Shown: positions 45,072-53,580 of the stretch, in pieces
How the letters are laid out: every line of letters begins with the position of its first letter
Position numbering within the stretch: the stretch's first letter is position 1
NCBI GenBank assembly: GCA_016795205.1
Contig: JAEUHZ010000061.1
Coordinates: 1-64,000, forward strand
Length of the DNA stretch: 64,000 nucleotides
Direction of reading: 5' to 3'
Source of the DNA: Planctomycetota bacterium
Lineage (GTDB): Bacteria > Planctomycetota > UBA1135 > GCA-002686595
Translations under genes and position numbers: made by a program
Notes under the pieces: generated by a model
The model's database searches: none
What the model saw: the letters and a program-made list of their open reading frames with translations, nothing else
Told to the model about the DNA's origin: nothing

Positions 45072-46999
45072 GATGCTGCTTCCTCGAGGGCCGGCGCTGG
45101 CCGGTCCTCCGTGCCGTGTTCGATCAGGCCCGCGTGCGCCAGCCGCCCGATGGCGGCTCCGATGCCCGGGTGGCGGCTCTCGAGCTCCTCCAGCGTCCGC
45201 GCGCCGTCGAGCGCCGCGAGGAGCTGGGCAGCCTCGGGGGAGATCGCCAGCGTGCGCGTGCCGGCCAGCGGGCGCCCGGCCCGCGCCGGCACCACGGCGA
45301 TCCAGCCGGGTCGCGCTCCGCGCGGGGGCTCCGCGCCGGCGCGCAGGGCTTCCAGCACGCGCGGCAGGTCACAGCGCACGGCGACGCGCACACCCAGCGC
45401 GCGCGGTCCGCGCGCGGGCGCCGCGCCGGCCAGCGCCCCGGCGCGCACCGCCGCCTGCTCGACCGCGAGCAGGTCGTCGACGAGCGGGTCGCGCCGCGCG
45501 CGCGCGCAGGCCTCGAAGCTGCGGCCCTCCCGCTGCCAGACCTCGAACAGCTCCCCGGCGGAGAGCCCCAGCACGCGGCGCAGCAGCGCGAACGTGCGCG
45601 GATAGCGCTGGAGGACCTCGGGCAGGGCCTCGGCGATCTGCGCCAGCGCACGCTGCTCGGCTTCGTCGCCGGGGAGCAGCGCGAAGGTCGTGAACAGCTC
45701 CGGATGGCGCGCGATCCACCCGCGCTCGGGCGCGGTCTCGCCCGCGCCGCGCGCCATGTCGGGCGGGATGCCCTCGACCGCGCGCGCCTCGCCGCCGAAC
45801 TCCTGGCCCAGGCCGCAGCCGGGTTGCGGGTTCACGAGGTGCAGCGAGACGTTCACGCCGCCCAGGAGCGCGGCGCGCGCGCAGAAGTCGAGGCTCGCCT
45901 CGCGCTCGGCCGGGCCCTCGCCGGGCAGGCCCAGGATCACGGACAGGATGGGCGTCACGCCGCACTCGACGCAGTCGCGCACGAGGGCCAGGAGGTCGAG
46001 CCGCGGGTCGAGCTGCTTGTCGCAGCGCTCGCGCACGGTGGCCGCGGCGGACTCGATCCCGAGCAGCACGCGGTAGCAGCCCGCGTGGCCCATCAGCGCG
46101 AGCAGCTCGCGGTCGAGATGGTCGGCGCGTGCGCGGACCTCCCACGGCACCGGCGTCCCGCGCTGCAGCAGCTCGCGGCAGAAGGCGACGGCGTGCGCGC
46201 GGTTGGCCCCGAACAGGTCGTGGCACAGGTACGCGGCCCGCGCGCCCTCGATCCCGCGCAGGGCGCAGACCTCGTAGGCCAGGCGCTCCGGCGGCAGGAC
46301 GCGCGAGCGCCGCGACCAGAAGCGACCGATCGTGCAGAACGAGCAGTCGTAGACGCACCCGCGGCCCGAGTCGATCGGAACCAGGCCGTCCGCGGCCCCC
46401 GTGATGCGCTTGTACTCCGCGATCGAGGGCAAGAGGTGCCAGGCGCACGGGGCGAGACGCACGAGGTCCGCGATCGGCGCGCGATCGGGCTCGCGCACGG
46501 CGCGGCCGTCCGCCGCGCGCCAGGTCACGCCGGCGACGCCCCGCGGGGAAGAGCCCGCTGCGGTCGCCTGGATCAGCTCGGTGGTCGTGACTTCGCCCTC
46601 GCCGCGGACCACGGCGTCGACGCAGCCCGTGCGCGTGACGAGCGCCGCGTCGACGCCGGTCGTGCCGGGGCCGCCCAGCCAGAGCGGGAGCGCACGCTCC
46701 CGCGCGCGGATGCGCTCCAGGATCGCGAGGCCGGCCGGCAGCGTCGCGCCCATGACGGAGAGCCCGACCGCGTCGAACGGGCCGCGGGAGAGGATGGCGT
46801 CCGCGGCAGCGTCGCACAGGCCGTCGCCCGCGGGCAGACGGCCGGCGGCCAGCTCGTGCGCGAGGTCGAGCAAGTCCACGCCCACTCCCTCGCGCTCCAG
46901 CCAGCCTCCCAGGCGCAGCAGCCCGGGTGGCGGCATGGAGTAGCCGAACGTGTCGCGGTGGGGCGCGGAGGCGATGAGGACGCGCACGAGCGGGATCAC
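45068..46999 (-). CDS. B12-binding radical SAM protein (cassette enzyme 1)
   Basis: A 643-aa protein from a GTG at 46999. The N-terminal ~150 residues form a cobalamin-binding-like domain (GYSMPPPGLLRLGGWLE, AVGLSVMGATLPAGL, LWLGGPGTTG, VVRGEGEVTT). The radical SAM motif is C215-x3-C219-x2-C222 (RGCVYDCSFC), followed by LGIESAAATVRERCDKQ and SVILGLPGEG. The C-terminal ~65 residues (LAISPEAAQLLAALDGARTLEEL, RLAHAGLIEHG) have the outline of a PqqD-like recognition element. First gene of the three-gene cassette; its stop overlaps the next start (ATGA). It is divergent from the lipoprotein at 47094 with 94 bp between them. Confidence 0.85.
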   Translation of the reverse strand: MIPLVRVLIASAPHRDTFGYSMPPPGLLRLGGWLEREGVGVDLLDLAHELAAGRLPAGDGLCDAAADAILSRGPFDAVGLSVMGATLPAGLAILERIRARERALPLWLGGPGTTGVDAALVTRTGCVDAVVRGEGEVTTTELIQATAAGSSPRGVAGVTWRAADGRAVREPDRAPIADLVRLAPCAWHLLPSIAEYKRITGAADGLVPIDSGRGCVYDCSFCTIGRFWSRRSRVLPPERLAYEVCALRGIEGARAAYLCHDLFGANRAHAVAFCRELLQRGTPVPWEVRARADHLDRELLALMGHAGCYRVLLGIESAAATVRERCDKQLDPRLDLLALVRDCVECGVTPILSVILGLPGEGPAEREASLDFCARAALLGGVNVSLHLVNPQPGCGLGQEFGGEARAVEGIPPDMARGAGETAPERGWIARHPELFTTFALLPGDEAEQRALAQIAEALPEVLQRYPRTFALLRRVLGLSAGELFEVWQREGRSFEACARARRDPLVDDLLAVEQAAVRAGALAGAAPARGPRALGVRVAVRCDLPRVLEALRAGAEPPRGARPGWIAVVPARAGRPLAGTRTLAISPEAAQLLAALDGARTLEELESRHPGIGAAIGRLAHAGLIEHGTEDRPAPALEEAAS

Positions 47000-47060
47000 A
47001 ACCTGCAGGGCGAGGCGAATCCAGCCCGGTCCCGAGTGGCGGCGGCCGGGGGCCGACCGC

Positions 47061-47066
47061 TACCCT
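47061..47066 (+). promoter_or_regulatory. -10-like box before the lipoprotein gene
   Basis: TACCCT, 27 nt before the ATG at 47094, in the 94-bp divergent gap with the radical SAM cassette. Same type as the box before the GT4 gene. No firm -35. Confidence 0.35.
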
Positions 47067-47093
47067 GCTGCGCTCGAAAGCGACCGCGAAGTC

Positions 47094-49001
47094 ATGAAGC
47101 ACAACCTCCTCCTGCCGACCCTGGCCTGCTCCGTCTCACTCCTCGCCGCCTGCAGTGGCAGCTCCTCGGACGAGGACGCGAGCTTCCTGGTGCGCTCGAC
47201 GAACGTCGCCACCGCGGCCTCGAGCCCCGTGGCGATCCACGGCAACTCGATCGCCTTCCTGGCGGCCGAGGACGCCACCAGCTCGGGCGGCAACCCCGGC
47301 ACCGACCTGAACGGCGACGGCGACGTGGCCGACGGCGTGGTCCACGTCGTGAACAGCTCTTCGCGGACCGAGTTCCGCCTGGGCGTCGCGGCGACGGCCT
47401 TGGCCTGGGCCGGCGCGTCCCTGTACTTCGCCGTGGACGAGGCCCAGGACGGCCGCGACTGGAACGGCGACACGCTGCTCGCGGACGACGTGCTGCTGCA
47501 CTGGTCGGAGGCCGCCCCGACGACGGTCTACGTCGACGACCTCGCCACCGACGCCGAGCGGCCGTTCGTGGCCTTGAACGGGCGCCTCGTGTACGCGGCG
47601 AAGTCGGCCGGAGCGAACCCGCTGGAGAGCAACCTGCGCTTCCTGGAGCCCGCGGCGCCGCTGGTGCCGGTCGCGGTGCTGACCCGGGACACGGTGGGGC
47701 CGCTCTTCGCGCGGCTCCTCGGCGAGGACGAGGAACTCGTCTTCCTGACCTTCGACGAGACCTCTGCCGGGCGCGACTTGAACGGCGACGGGGACGACGA
47801 CGACGAGCACGTCTTGGGCCTGCTCGACGGGAAGTCCGTGGCGAGCGTGGCGCGCTCCACCGGGCTGGCCGTGGATCCGACCAGCCCACGGCGCGCGCGC
47901 TCGACCGGCGCGAACGACTGGCGCGTGGGCTTCCTGGTCGACGAGGCCGCGCAGGGCGGCGTGAGCCGCAACTCGAGCGCTGTGGGCCTGAACTTCCGTC
48001 CGTCGTACTGCGCGGCGAACGACACGGACGCCGCGGACGACGTGTTGGCCGTGCTGGAGTTCGCGGAGTGGGACCTGGACCCGGTCGCGAACCCGCCGAT
48101 CAACCACGGTCTCGCCGGCCGTGACCGCCTCGCCTTCGCAGGCAACTACGTGGCCACGATCGTGGCGGAGAGCGACGACAACTGCGACCTGAACGACGAC
48201 GGCGACACGGCGGACCGCGTCGTGCGCTGGATGCAGGTGGCGGACGACGCGCTCGACCCGCTGCTGCCGGTCAACGTCGCGGCGCAGGTCCGAGCGCTGT
48301 TCGACGCGCCGGGCGGCGGGCACGGCCTGTACGAGCTCCTGGATCGCTTCGTGATCGTGGCCAGCGAGTCGGCCGGGGGGAACATCGACGCGAACAACTC
48401 GATCGCGGCCAACCTGGTCGGGTGGCTGGCGCCGGCCACGCTGCCCCCGGTCTGGGACTTCACGCACGGCGACACGAACACGCAGTACGTCGAGGCCAGC
48501 TGGGTGGCCGCCCTGCAGTCTCAGAATCGCCTGGGGTTGGCGTTCACGGAGCGCATCGGCGGTAGTTCGCTGAACCAGGGCACGAGCTCGCAGCCGGGCG
48601 ACGCGGATGTGCTCGATTCGATCCCCGTGTTCGCCACGTTCTCCGCGGGCCGCATGGTGTTCCCGGGCGTCGCGCTGGCCGTGGACTCGGACAATGCCGG
48701 CATCGCCATGGCGAACAACTGGTCCTTCTACCGCATGAACGAGGTCGAGGACTCGCGCGACTTGAACAGCGACGGGGACAAGACCGACCTGCTCCTCTAC
48801 CGCACGAACCTGACGACCGGCGCCACGATCGGGATGAGCGTGCTCGTCAACGTGCAGCGCGACGCCGTCCACTTCGCGCGCTTCGGAGCGCGCTCCTGCG
48901 CAGCGTGCTTCGCGCCCGAGGCCGCGCAGGGCGCGAGCGGCGCCGACTTCAACGGCGACGGCGACCGCACGGACGTCGTGCTGCGCTGGTTCCGCTTCTG
49001 A
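47094..49001 (+). CDS. Lipoprotein with repeated Asp/Asn/Gly calcium-type loops
   Basis: A 635-aa predicted lipoprotein: MKHNLLLPTLACSVSLLAAC has a lipobox (LAAC) with Cys at residue 20. At least five loops of the form DLNGDGDxxD recur (TDLNGDGDVAD, RDLNGDGDDDD, CDLNDDGDTAD, RDLNSDGDKTD, ADFNGDGDRTD), each followed by a hydrophobic strand such as VVHVVN or VVLRWF. Such loops bind Ca2+ in dockerin and thrombospondin-type repeats. The intervening strands suggest a repeat beta structure. Very acidic overall. Function unknown; a calcium-stabilised surface protein is likely. Start chosen for the lipoprotein signal. Confidence 0.8.
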   Translation: MKHNLLLPTLACSVSLLAACSGSSSDEDASFLVRSTNVATAASSPVAIHGNSIAFLAAEDATSSGGNPGTDLNGDGDVADGVVHVVNSSSRTEFRLGVAATALAWAGASLYFAVDEAQDGRDWNGDTLLADDVLLHWSEAAPTTVYVDDLATDAERPFVALNGRLVYAAKSAGANPLESNLRFLEPAAPLVPVAVLTRDTVGPLFARLLGEDEELVFLTFDETSAGRDLNGDGDDDDEHVLGLLDGKSVASVARSTGLAVDPTSPRRARSTGANDWRVGFLVDEAAQGGVSRNSSAVGLNFRPSYCAANDTDAADDVLAVLEFAEWDLDPVANPPINHGLAGRDRLAFAGNYVATIVAESDDNCDLNDDGDTADRVVRWMQVADDALDPLLPVNVAAQVRALFDAPGGGHGLYELLDRFVIVASESAGGNIDANNSIAANLVGWLAPATLPPVWDFTHGDTNTQYVEASWVAALQSQNRLGLAFTERIGGSSLNQGTSSQPGDADVLDSIPVFATFSAGRMVFPGVALAVDSDNAGIAMANNWSFYRMNEVEDSRDLNSDGDKTDLLLYRTNLTTGATIGMSVLVNVQRDAVHFARFGARSCAACFAPEAAQGASGADFNGDGDRTDVVLRWFRF

Positions 49002-49010
49002 CGTCCGCCG

Positions 49011-49883
49011 TCAGGGCGGGGGCGACTGCATGCCCTCGAGGAACGGCCGGGCGCGGGCTTCGGAACGCTCGGCCCGCACGCGCCGCGGCGCGATGCGGTG
49101 CAGCAGGCCGAGGCGCGCCTTCATGGCCCGCTGCTGGGCCTCGTGGCCGTTGGCGTCGACGCGCTGGATGGCCCTGAATCCCCGCGGGTGCAGCGCCAGC
49201 CGGATGCGATCGACCGCCGCGGCCTGGAACAGACCCAGGAAGCCCTTCTCGAGGGTCACGCGCGACATGGGGTGCAGGCGCGCCATGGCGCCGCGCCAGC
49301 GCTCGCGCTCGGACACGAGCAGGACGTGATTGAAGATGACCTTGTTCGTGCCCATCGACAGCGCCTTCCTGGGCACCGTGCGGTTCACGAGGTCGTCGAG
49401 CTCCTCGAGCGCGTCCTGGTTCTTCAGGCCGCCCACCCGCGCCCAACGCGACTCGGGCACGAAGCGATCGGCGTTGAGCTCCCAGTAGAGGTGCCCGAGC
49501 CCTTTCGTGCGCGCGTAGCGTGCCAGGTGGTAGGGGACGAAGTGGTTGTGGGCGATCGTGTCGGCGGCCAGGTGCGACAGGTAGCCCAGGACGAACGCCT
49601 CCTGTCGGGGCGAGGTCGCGAGCTCGCGCATCTCCTCGACGATGCTCCAGCGATGGCAGTGGCTGTAGGCGCCGCCATAGGCCTTGAAGTTGATGATGTC
49701 CGCCGCGATGTTGCCGTAGTCGTAGGCGGCACGCTCCGCGTCGATGAGCCGCGCGACGTCTGCCGGGAGCAGCTCTCGCCGCCGGCGGTGGACACGCTCG
49801 GCGAACTCGAGGTGCATGCCCGGGCCCCAGGCGGCGACCGCCAGGGCTCCGACGACGAGGACGCACAGGATCGTGAGCAGCAT
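49011..49883 (-). CDS. Zinc-dependent phospholipase C-like protein
   Basis: A 290-aa protein starting at the ATG at 49883, which opens a signal peptide or anchor (MLLTILCVLVVGALAVAAWG). The N-terminal half has the His/Asp pattern of the zinc-dependent phospholipase C/S1-P1-type helical fold: GPGMHLEFAERVH, ADIINFKAYGG, HCHRWSIVEEM, GYLSHLAADTIAHNHFVP. Those His residues are the expected zinc ligands. The C-terminal third is basic and helical. The substrate is unknown, and many family members are uncharacterised. Convergent with the lipoprotein, 9 bp between stops. Confidence 0.78.
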   Translation of the reverse strand: MLLTILCVLVVGALAVAAWGPGMHLEFAERVHRRRRELLPADVARLIDAERAAYDYGNIAADIINFKAYGGAYSHCHRWSIVEEMRELATSPRQEAFVLGYLSHLAADTIAHNHFVPYHLARYARTKGLGHLYWELNADRFVPESRWARVGGLKNQDALEELDDLVNRTVPRKALSMGTNKVIFNHVLLVSERERWRGAMARLHPMSRVTLEKGFLGLFQAAAVDRIRLALHPRGFRAIQRVDANGHEAQQRAMKARLGLLHRIAPRRVRAERSEARARPFLEGMQSPPP

Positions 49884-50136
49884 GGACGGGCGAGCTTGGT
49901 AGTGCCCTCGCGCCCTGGGTGCAAGGCCGTGCCTGAATCGAGCCCCGCGCATCCCGCCGATCCGGCTGTCAGCTCCCGCGCAGGGCGGCTCCCTCGCCCG
50001 CCCGAGGGGCTGTGGGACGCCCCAGGCAGCGCCGCGCGCCAGGGCTCCCCGGCCTCCCGCCCCGGCGGTCCGAGGAGCGCCGCCTGGCTCGCGTGACAGG
50101 ACCGAGCTCCTGCGCGCCGCGGCGAGTGCGACCCCG

Positions 50137-51261
50137 CTAGCGCGCCGCGGCCGCCTCGTCGATCGCCTCCGCCGCCGCGCGCGCCTCGGCCTCCAGCGGA
50201 CAGCGTTCGGCGGCAGCGCGCGCCGCGTCGCGGGCGGACTGCGCGCGCTCGGGCTTGGTCCAGGAGAGCAACTGCTGGTAGAGCGTCTGCCGCACGTCGT
50301 CGCCGAACAGCGCGATGCCGTTCACGTCCTCGTCGATCAGCTCCGCGAGCCCGTTCGTGGCCGTGGTCACGACCGGGAGCCCCGAGGCCAGCGCCGCCAG
50401 CCCGGCGCGCGAGCAGGCGTCGTAGCGGGTGGGCAGCACGAACAGGTCGGCCGCGTGGAGCACGCGCTCGAGCGACGTGCCCTCGGGCAGGAAGCGCACG
50501 ACGTCCTTCAGCCGCGATCCCGCGACCAGCTTCTCGTGGGCAGCGCGGCCCGCGTCGGAACCCGCGATCACCAGGCGCGCCGCTGCGCGGCTGGCCGCGA
50601 CCGCATCCCACACCTTGAGCAGCCGGTCGAGTCCGTGCAGCGCCCACCCGTCGGCCTGGAAGGCGACCACGAACGCGGGGGCCTCGAGGCGCAGTGCGAG
50701 GCGGGCCGCGGGCCGCTCGCGCTCGCGCACCTGCGGCGAGAAGCGCGCGAGGTCGACGCCCGGCCGCACGAGCCGGATCAGCTCGGGCAGCACGTGGTGC
50801 CGCTTCATGGCGTCCTTGCCGACGAGCTCGGACGGCACGGCCACCAGGCGCGAGCGACCGCGTTGCATCCCACGTGCTTCGAGAGCGGCCCACGTCTGCT
50901 CCTCGGAGGAGCGCGCCAGCTCCGCGTCCTTGGCGAGCTCGATCCGCGTCTCACGCACGCCCTCGGACAGGCGCAGCACGCTGGCGCTCGAGGTCCGGCC
51001 CAGGGAGTAGACGGCGTCGAAGCCGCCCTGGGCGCAGCGTGCCTCGACCGCCGCGTCGAAAGCCTTGGCGCGGCCCGCGGCCGACAGCGCGAAGGGCTTC
51101 AGGACCTCGACCGCGACGCCTGGGGCGGGGGGCTCGCAAGCCGCGTTCGCGAAGCACGTCAGCGCGTCGCCGCGCGCGACGAGGTGGGCTGCGACGCGCC
51201 GCGCGTGCTCGTCCGTGGAGGAGTCGGCGCCGGGGCGCGCGTGGATCAAAGCGACCTGCAT
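50137..51261 (-). CDS. GT4-type glycosyltransferase
   Basis: A 374-aa GT-B fold glycosyltransferase. The N-terminal Rossmann part has a short start (MQVALIHARPGADSSTDEHARRVAAHL), then VAVPSELVGKDAMKRH and LVRPGVDLARFSP; the C-terminal donor domain has LVIAGSDAGRAAHEKLV, VRFLPEGTSLERVLHAADLFVLPTRYDACSRAGLAALASGLPVV broken into the usual blocks, with the E-x7-E position replaced by DACSRAGLAALASG. The donor and acceptor are unknown; lipid or polysaccharide glycosylation is likely. A TACCCT box lies 10 nt before the ATG, so the mRNA may be leaderless. Confidence 0.85.
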   Translation of the reverse strand: MQVALIHARPGADSSTDEHARRVAAHLVARGDALTCFANAACEPPAPGVAVEVLKPFALSAAGRAKAFDAAVEARCAQGGFDAVYSLGRTSSASVLRLSEGVRETRIELAKDAELARSSEEQTWAALEARGMQRGRSRLVAVPSELVGKDAMKRHHVLPELIRLVRPGVDLARFSPQVRERERPAARLALRLEAPAFVVAFQADGWALHGLDRLLKVWDAVAASRAAARLVIAGSDAGRAAHEKLVAGSRLKDVVRFLPEGTSLERVLHAADLFVLPTRYDACSRAGLAALASGLPVVTTATNGLAELIDEDVNGIALFGDDVRQTLYQQLLSWTKPERAQSARDAARAAAERCPLEAEARAAAEAIDEAAAAR

Positions 51262-51271
51262 GGCGCGCGAG

Positions 51272-51277
51272 AGGGTA
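51272..51277 (-). promoter_or_regulatory. -10-like box before the GT4 gene
   Basis: TACCCT on the minus strand with 10 nt to the ATG at 51261. The short distance suggests a transcript of only a few leader bases. It falls between this gene and the HEAT-repeat gene upstream (stop at 51302). Confidence 0.4.
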
Positions 51278-51301
51278 GCGCCCCGCGCGCCGCGAGGCAG
51301 G

Positions 51302-53377
51302 TCACAAGATGTCGAGGATGCCCGCCGATCCGTCCGACAGGCTGGCCGGGGCCGAGGCGTAGTTGACCCCGATCGACAGGAACGCGTTCCACGGCAGGCG
51401 CTCGCGGTCGAGCACCATCCCCAAGGCGACGGCCGAGAAGGCCCGCGCGCCGCTCGTGAGCGACGTGTCGGCCAGCATGGACGCCAGCGGCGTGGCGGTC
51501 TCCAGCGTGCCGGCGAAGCCGATCGCGCGCGCCAGACCGGCCTGCGAGGACAGGCTGCGCGCCGACTTGAGCTCCTCGAGCAGGAGCCCCTCGACGCCCG
51601 GGTCACCGATCAAGGCCAGGGCGATCGCGCTTTCGCGCAGGAGTTCCGGCTGGAAGCGTGACTTCGCGAGCAGCGCGCGCAGGGGCTCGACGGCTTCGTC
51701 CGCGCCCAGGAGCCCCAGTCCGCCCGCCAGGTAGCCGCGCGCGACGGGGTCCTGCACGTCTGCCAGGCGCTTCAGGAGGCCCTGCGCCGCGCCGCGGTCT
51801 CCCGCGAGCCCGATGCCGATCGCGAGCGCGCCGATCTGGTCCGTGGCGTTCGCTTCGGAGAGCGCCCGACGCAGCGCGGCGCGCGCGGCCGGGGACGGCG
51901 AGGTCCCCGTCGCCGCACGGCCGCGCTCGAGCACGCCGAGCGCGATCGCGGCCCAGGCACGCTCGCGACTCTTGCCGCGCACGAGCCGCTCCAAGAGCAG
52001 CTCCCCGACCTGGGTCTGCACGGCCGTCGGATCGTCCGCACGACCGCGCCGACCGGCGACGAGTGCCAGCGACGTCTGCGCCAGGAGCCGCGCCAGCGCG
52101 TCGCCCGAGGCCAGCGCGCGCACGAGCGCCGCGCGCATCCGCTGATCGGCCGCGTCCGCATCGCAGTCGGCCAGCCGACCCAGGCCGAGCACCGCGCCGC
52201 GCACGACGCCGGAATCCTCGCGGCCCTCGCGCTCGAGCACCCGCACGAGCTCGCGCGCGATCTCGCTCCGCAGCGCCTCGGACGCGCCCTGCGCCACGCG
52301 CGCCAGCGCATCCGGCGCGTGCGCGCGCACGACCGCGGGACGCTCGGCGTCCTCGAGCACGCCGAGCAACGCCGCGGCCTGCGCCGCGCGCGAGCGCGAG
52401 ACCTCGGTCCCGGCCGCGGACTTGAGCGTCTCCTCGGGGCCCACGTCGCGCACGGGCACGACGCCCAGCGCGATCACGCAGGCGGCCTGGAGGTCCGCGG
52501 ACGGCGAGCGGCGCGACTCGGCGAGCGCCCGCGCCAGGTGATGCGCGGCGAAGGACGCCAGCTCGGCGCGCTCGGAGCGCGCCGCTGCGAGCGCCAGGCC
52601 GTAGGCCGCGAAGGCGCGCGTGCGCGTCGACACGCGGCCGCGCGCCAGCTCCCGCCCGCGCGCATCGTCGTGGAGCAGGCTGGCCAAGTCGCCCACCGCG
52701 GCGGGCACGCGCAGGATGCCGAGCGCAGCCGCGGCGGTCTCGCCGATCTCCTGGTCGGGGTTCGCGACGAACGGCGCGATGCGCGCCGCGCACTCACGTG
52801 CCCGCGCGGCCGAGCCGTCGTCCGCGGCGCGCGCCAGCGCCACGAGCAGGCTCGAGACGAGGTCGCGCTGCGACTCGCGGCCGAGCGCTGCCAACGCCGC
52901 GTCGATCCCGGCCGCGAGCCGTGCCTCGGCGCTGTCGAGGCCGTCGCCCAGCGTCGCCGGCGCCCGCGCATCGACGCGTGCCTTGAGGTCCAGCCAGGCG
53001 TGGCGGTTGTAGATCCACCACAGCTCCCAGCTCGTGGTTTCGAGCGCCATGGAGCCTCCCGTCGCGACACCCGGGAGCGTGGGCGGCCGCACGCCGGTCG
53101 GAACCGACCCGCCGGTGACCGGCGTCGTGGGCGCGCTGGACGGCGGCGTGCGGCCGGTCCCCGGCCCGGCGGGAGCGGGTGCGGCCGGTCCGCCGGCGCC
53201 CGGTCCCGTGGGCCCGCTCGGTTGAGACGGTCCCGGGGTTCCTGTGCCCGGGGGAACGGTGTCACCCGGGCCGCCCCAGGTCGGCGGCGGCGGCGGGAAC
53301 CATGCGCCGTGGGGGGCGGCTGCGAGAGTCGGGAGGCAGATCAGGAGCACGCACGGGAAGCAGACGGAGCGGCGCAT
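51302..53377 (-). CDS. Secreted HEAT-repeat protein
   Basis: A 691-aa exported protein. I start at the ATG at 53377, which begins a signal peptide (MRRSVCFPCVLLICLPTLAAA). A Pro/Gly/Thr-rich stretch of ~85 residues follows, then a long all-helical region of Ala/Leu/Arg-rich repeats of about 30-38 residues (for example ETAAAALGILRVPAAVGDLASLL, ARGYLAGGLGLLGADEAVEPLRALL, ESAIALALIGDPGVEGLLLEEL). These are HEAT-like repeats, normally protein-binding scaffolds. The C-terminus (MVLDRERLPWNAFLSIGVNY) is conserved-looking and not repeat. Upstream of the GT4 gene, same strand, 40 bp apart. Partner unknown. Confidence 0.82.
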   Translation of the reverse strand: MRRSVCFPCVLLICLPTLAAAPHGAWFPPPPPTWGGPGDTVPPGTGTPGPSQPSGPTGPGAGGPAAPAPAGPGTGRTPPSSAPTTPVTGGSVPTGVRPPTLPGVATGGSMALETTSWELWWIYNRHAWLDLKARVDARAPATLGDGLDSAEARLAAGIDAALAALGRESQRDLVSSLLVALARAADDGSAARARECAARIAPFVANPDQEIGETAAAALGILRVPAAVGDLASLLHDDARGRELARGRVSTRTRAFAAYGLALAAARSERAELASFAAHHLARALAESRRSPSADLQAACVIALGVVPVRDVGPEETLKSAAGTEVSRSRAAQAAALLGVLEDAERPAVVRAHAPDALARVAQGASEALRSEIARELVRVLEREGREDSGVVRGAVLGLGRLADCDADAADQRMRAALVRALASGDALARLLAQTSLALVAGRRGRADDPTAVQTQVGELLLERLVRGKSRERAWAAIALGVLERGRAATGTSPSPAARAALRRALSEANATDQIGALAIGIGLAGDRGAAQGLLKRLADVQDPVARGYLAGGLGLLGADEAVEPLRALLAKSRFQPELLRESAIALALIGDPGVEGLLLEELKSARSLSSQAGLARAIGFAGTLETATPLASMLADTSLTSGARAFSAVALGMVLDRERLPWNAFLSIGVNYASAPASLSDGSAGILDIL

Positions 53378-53566
53378 CGGTCGGGTCTCCAGCAGGCCAT
53401 TCGAGCTAGCCGCGCGCCCGGCCCTCGTTTCCGCCGTGCGCGAGAAACCCGGCCGGTGCGCGCTCGCGCACGAGCCCACGCTCCGTTCCTCGTGGACGGC
53501 GTCGCGAAGGGGGGTCGCGCCGCTTTGAGTGCACCTCCATCACGCCCCGTGCCATGCCGGTCCGTG

Positions 53567-53572
53567 TACGCT
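53567..53572 (+). promoter_or_regulatory. -10-like box, probable leaderless start
   Basis: TACGCT with 8 nt to the ATG at 53581. This spacing supports that ATG over the in-frame ATG at 53554, which lies upstream of the box. Confidence 0.4.
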
Positions 53573-53580
53573 CGGGATCC

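Noticed and set aside
53554-53580. Upstream ATG at 53554 as start of the GT-C-type membrane protein
   Set aside because: The -10-like box TACGCT lies between it and the ATG at 53581, and the added residues are basic with no conserved character.
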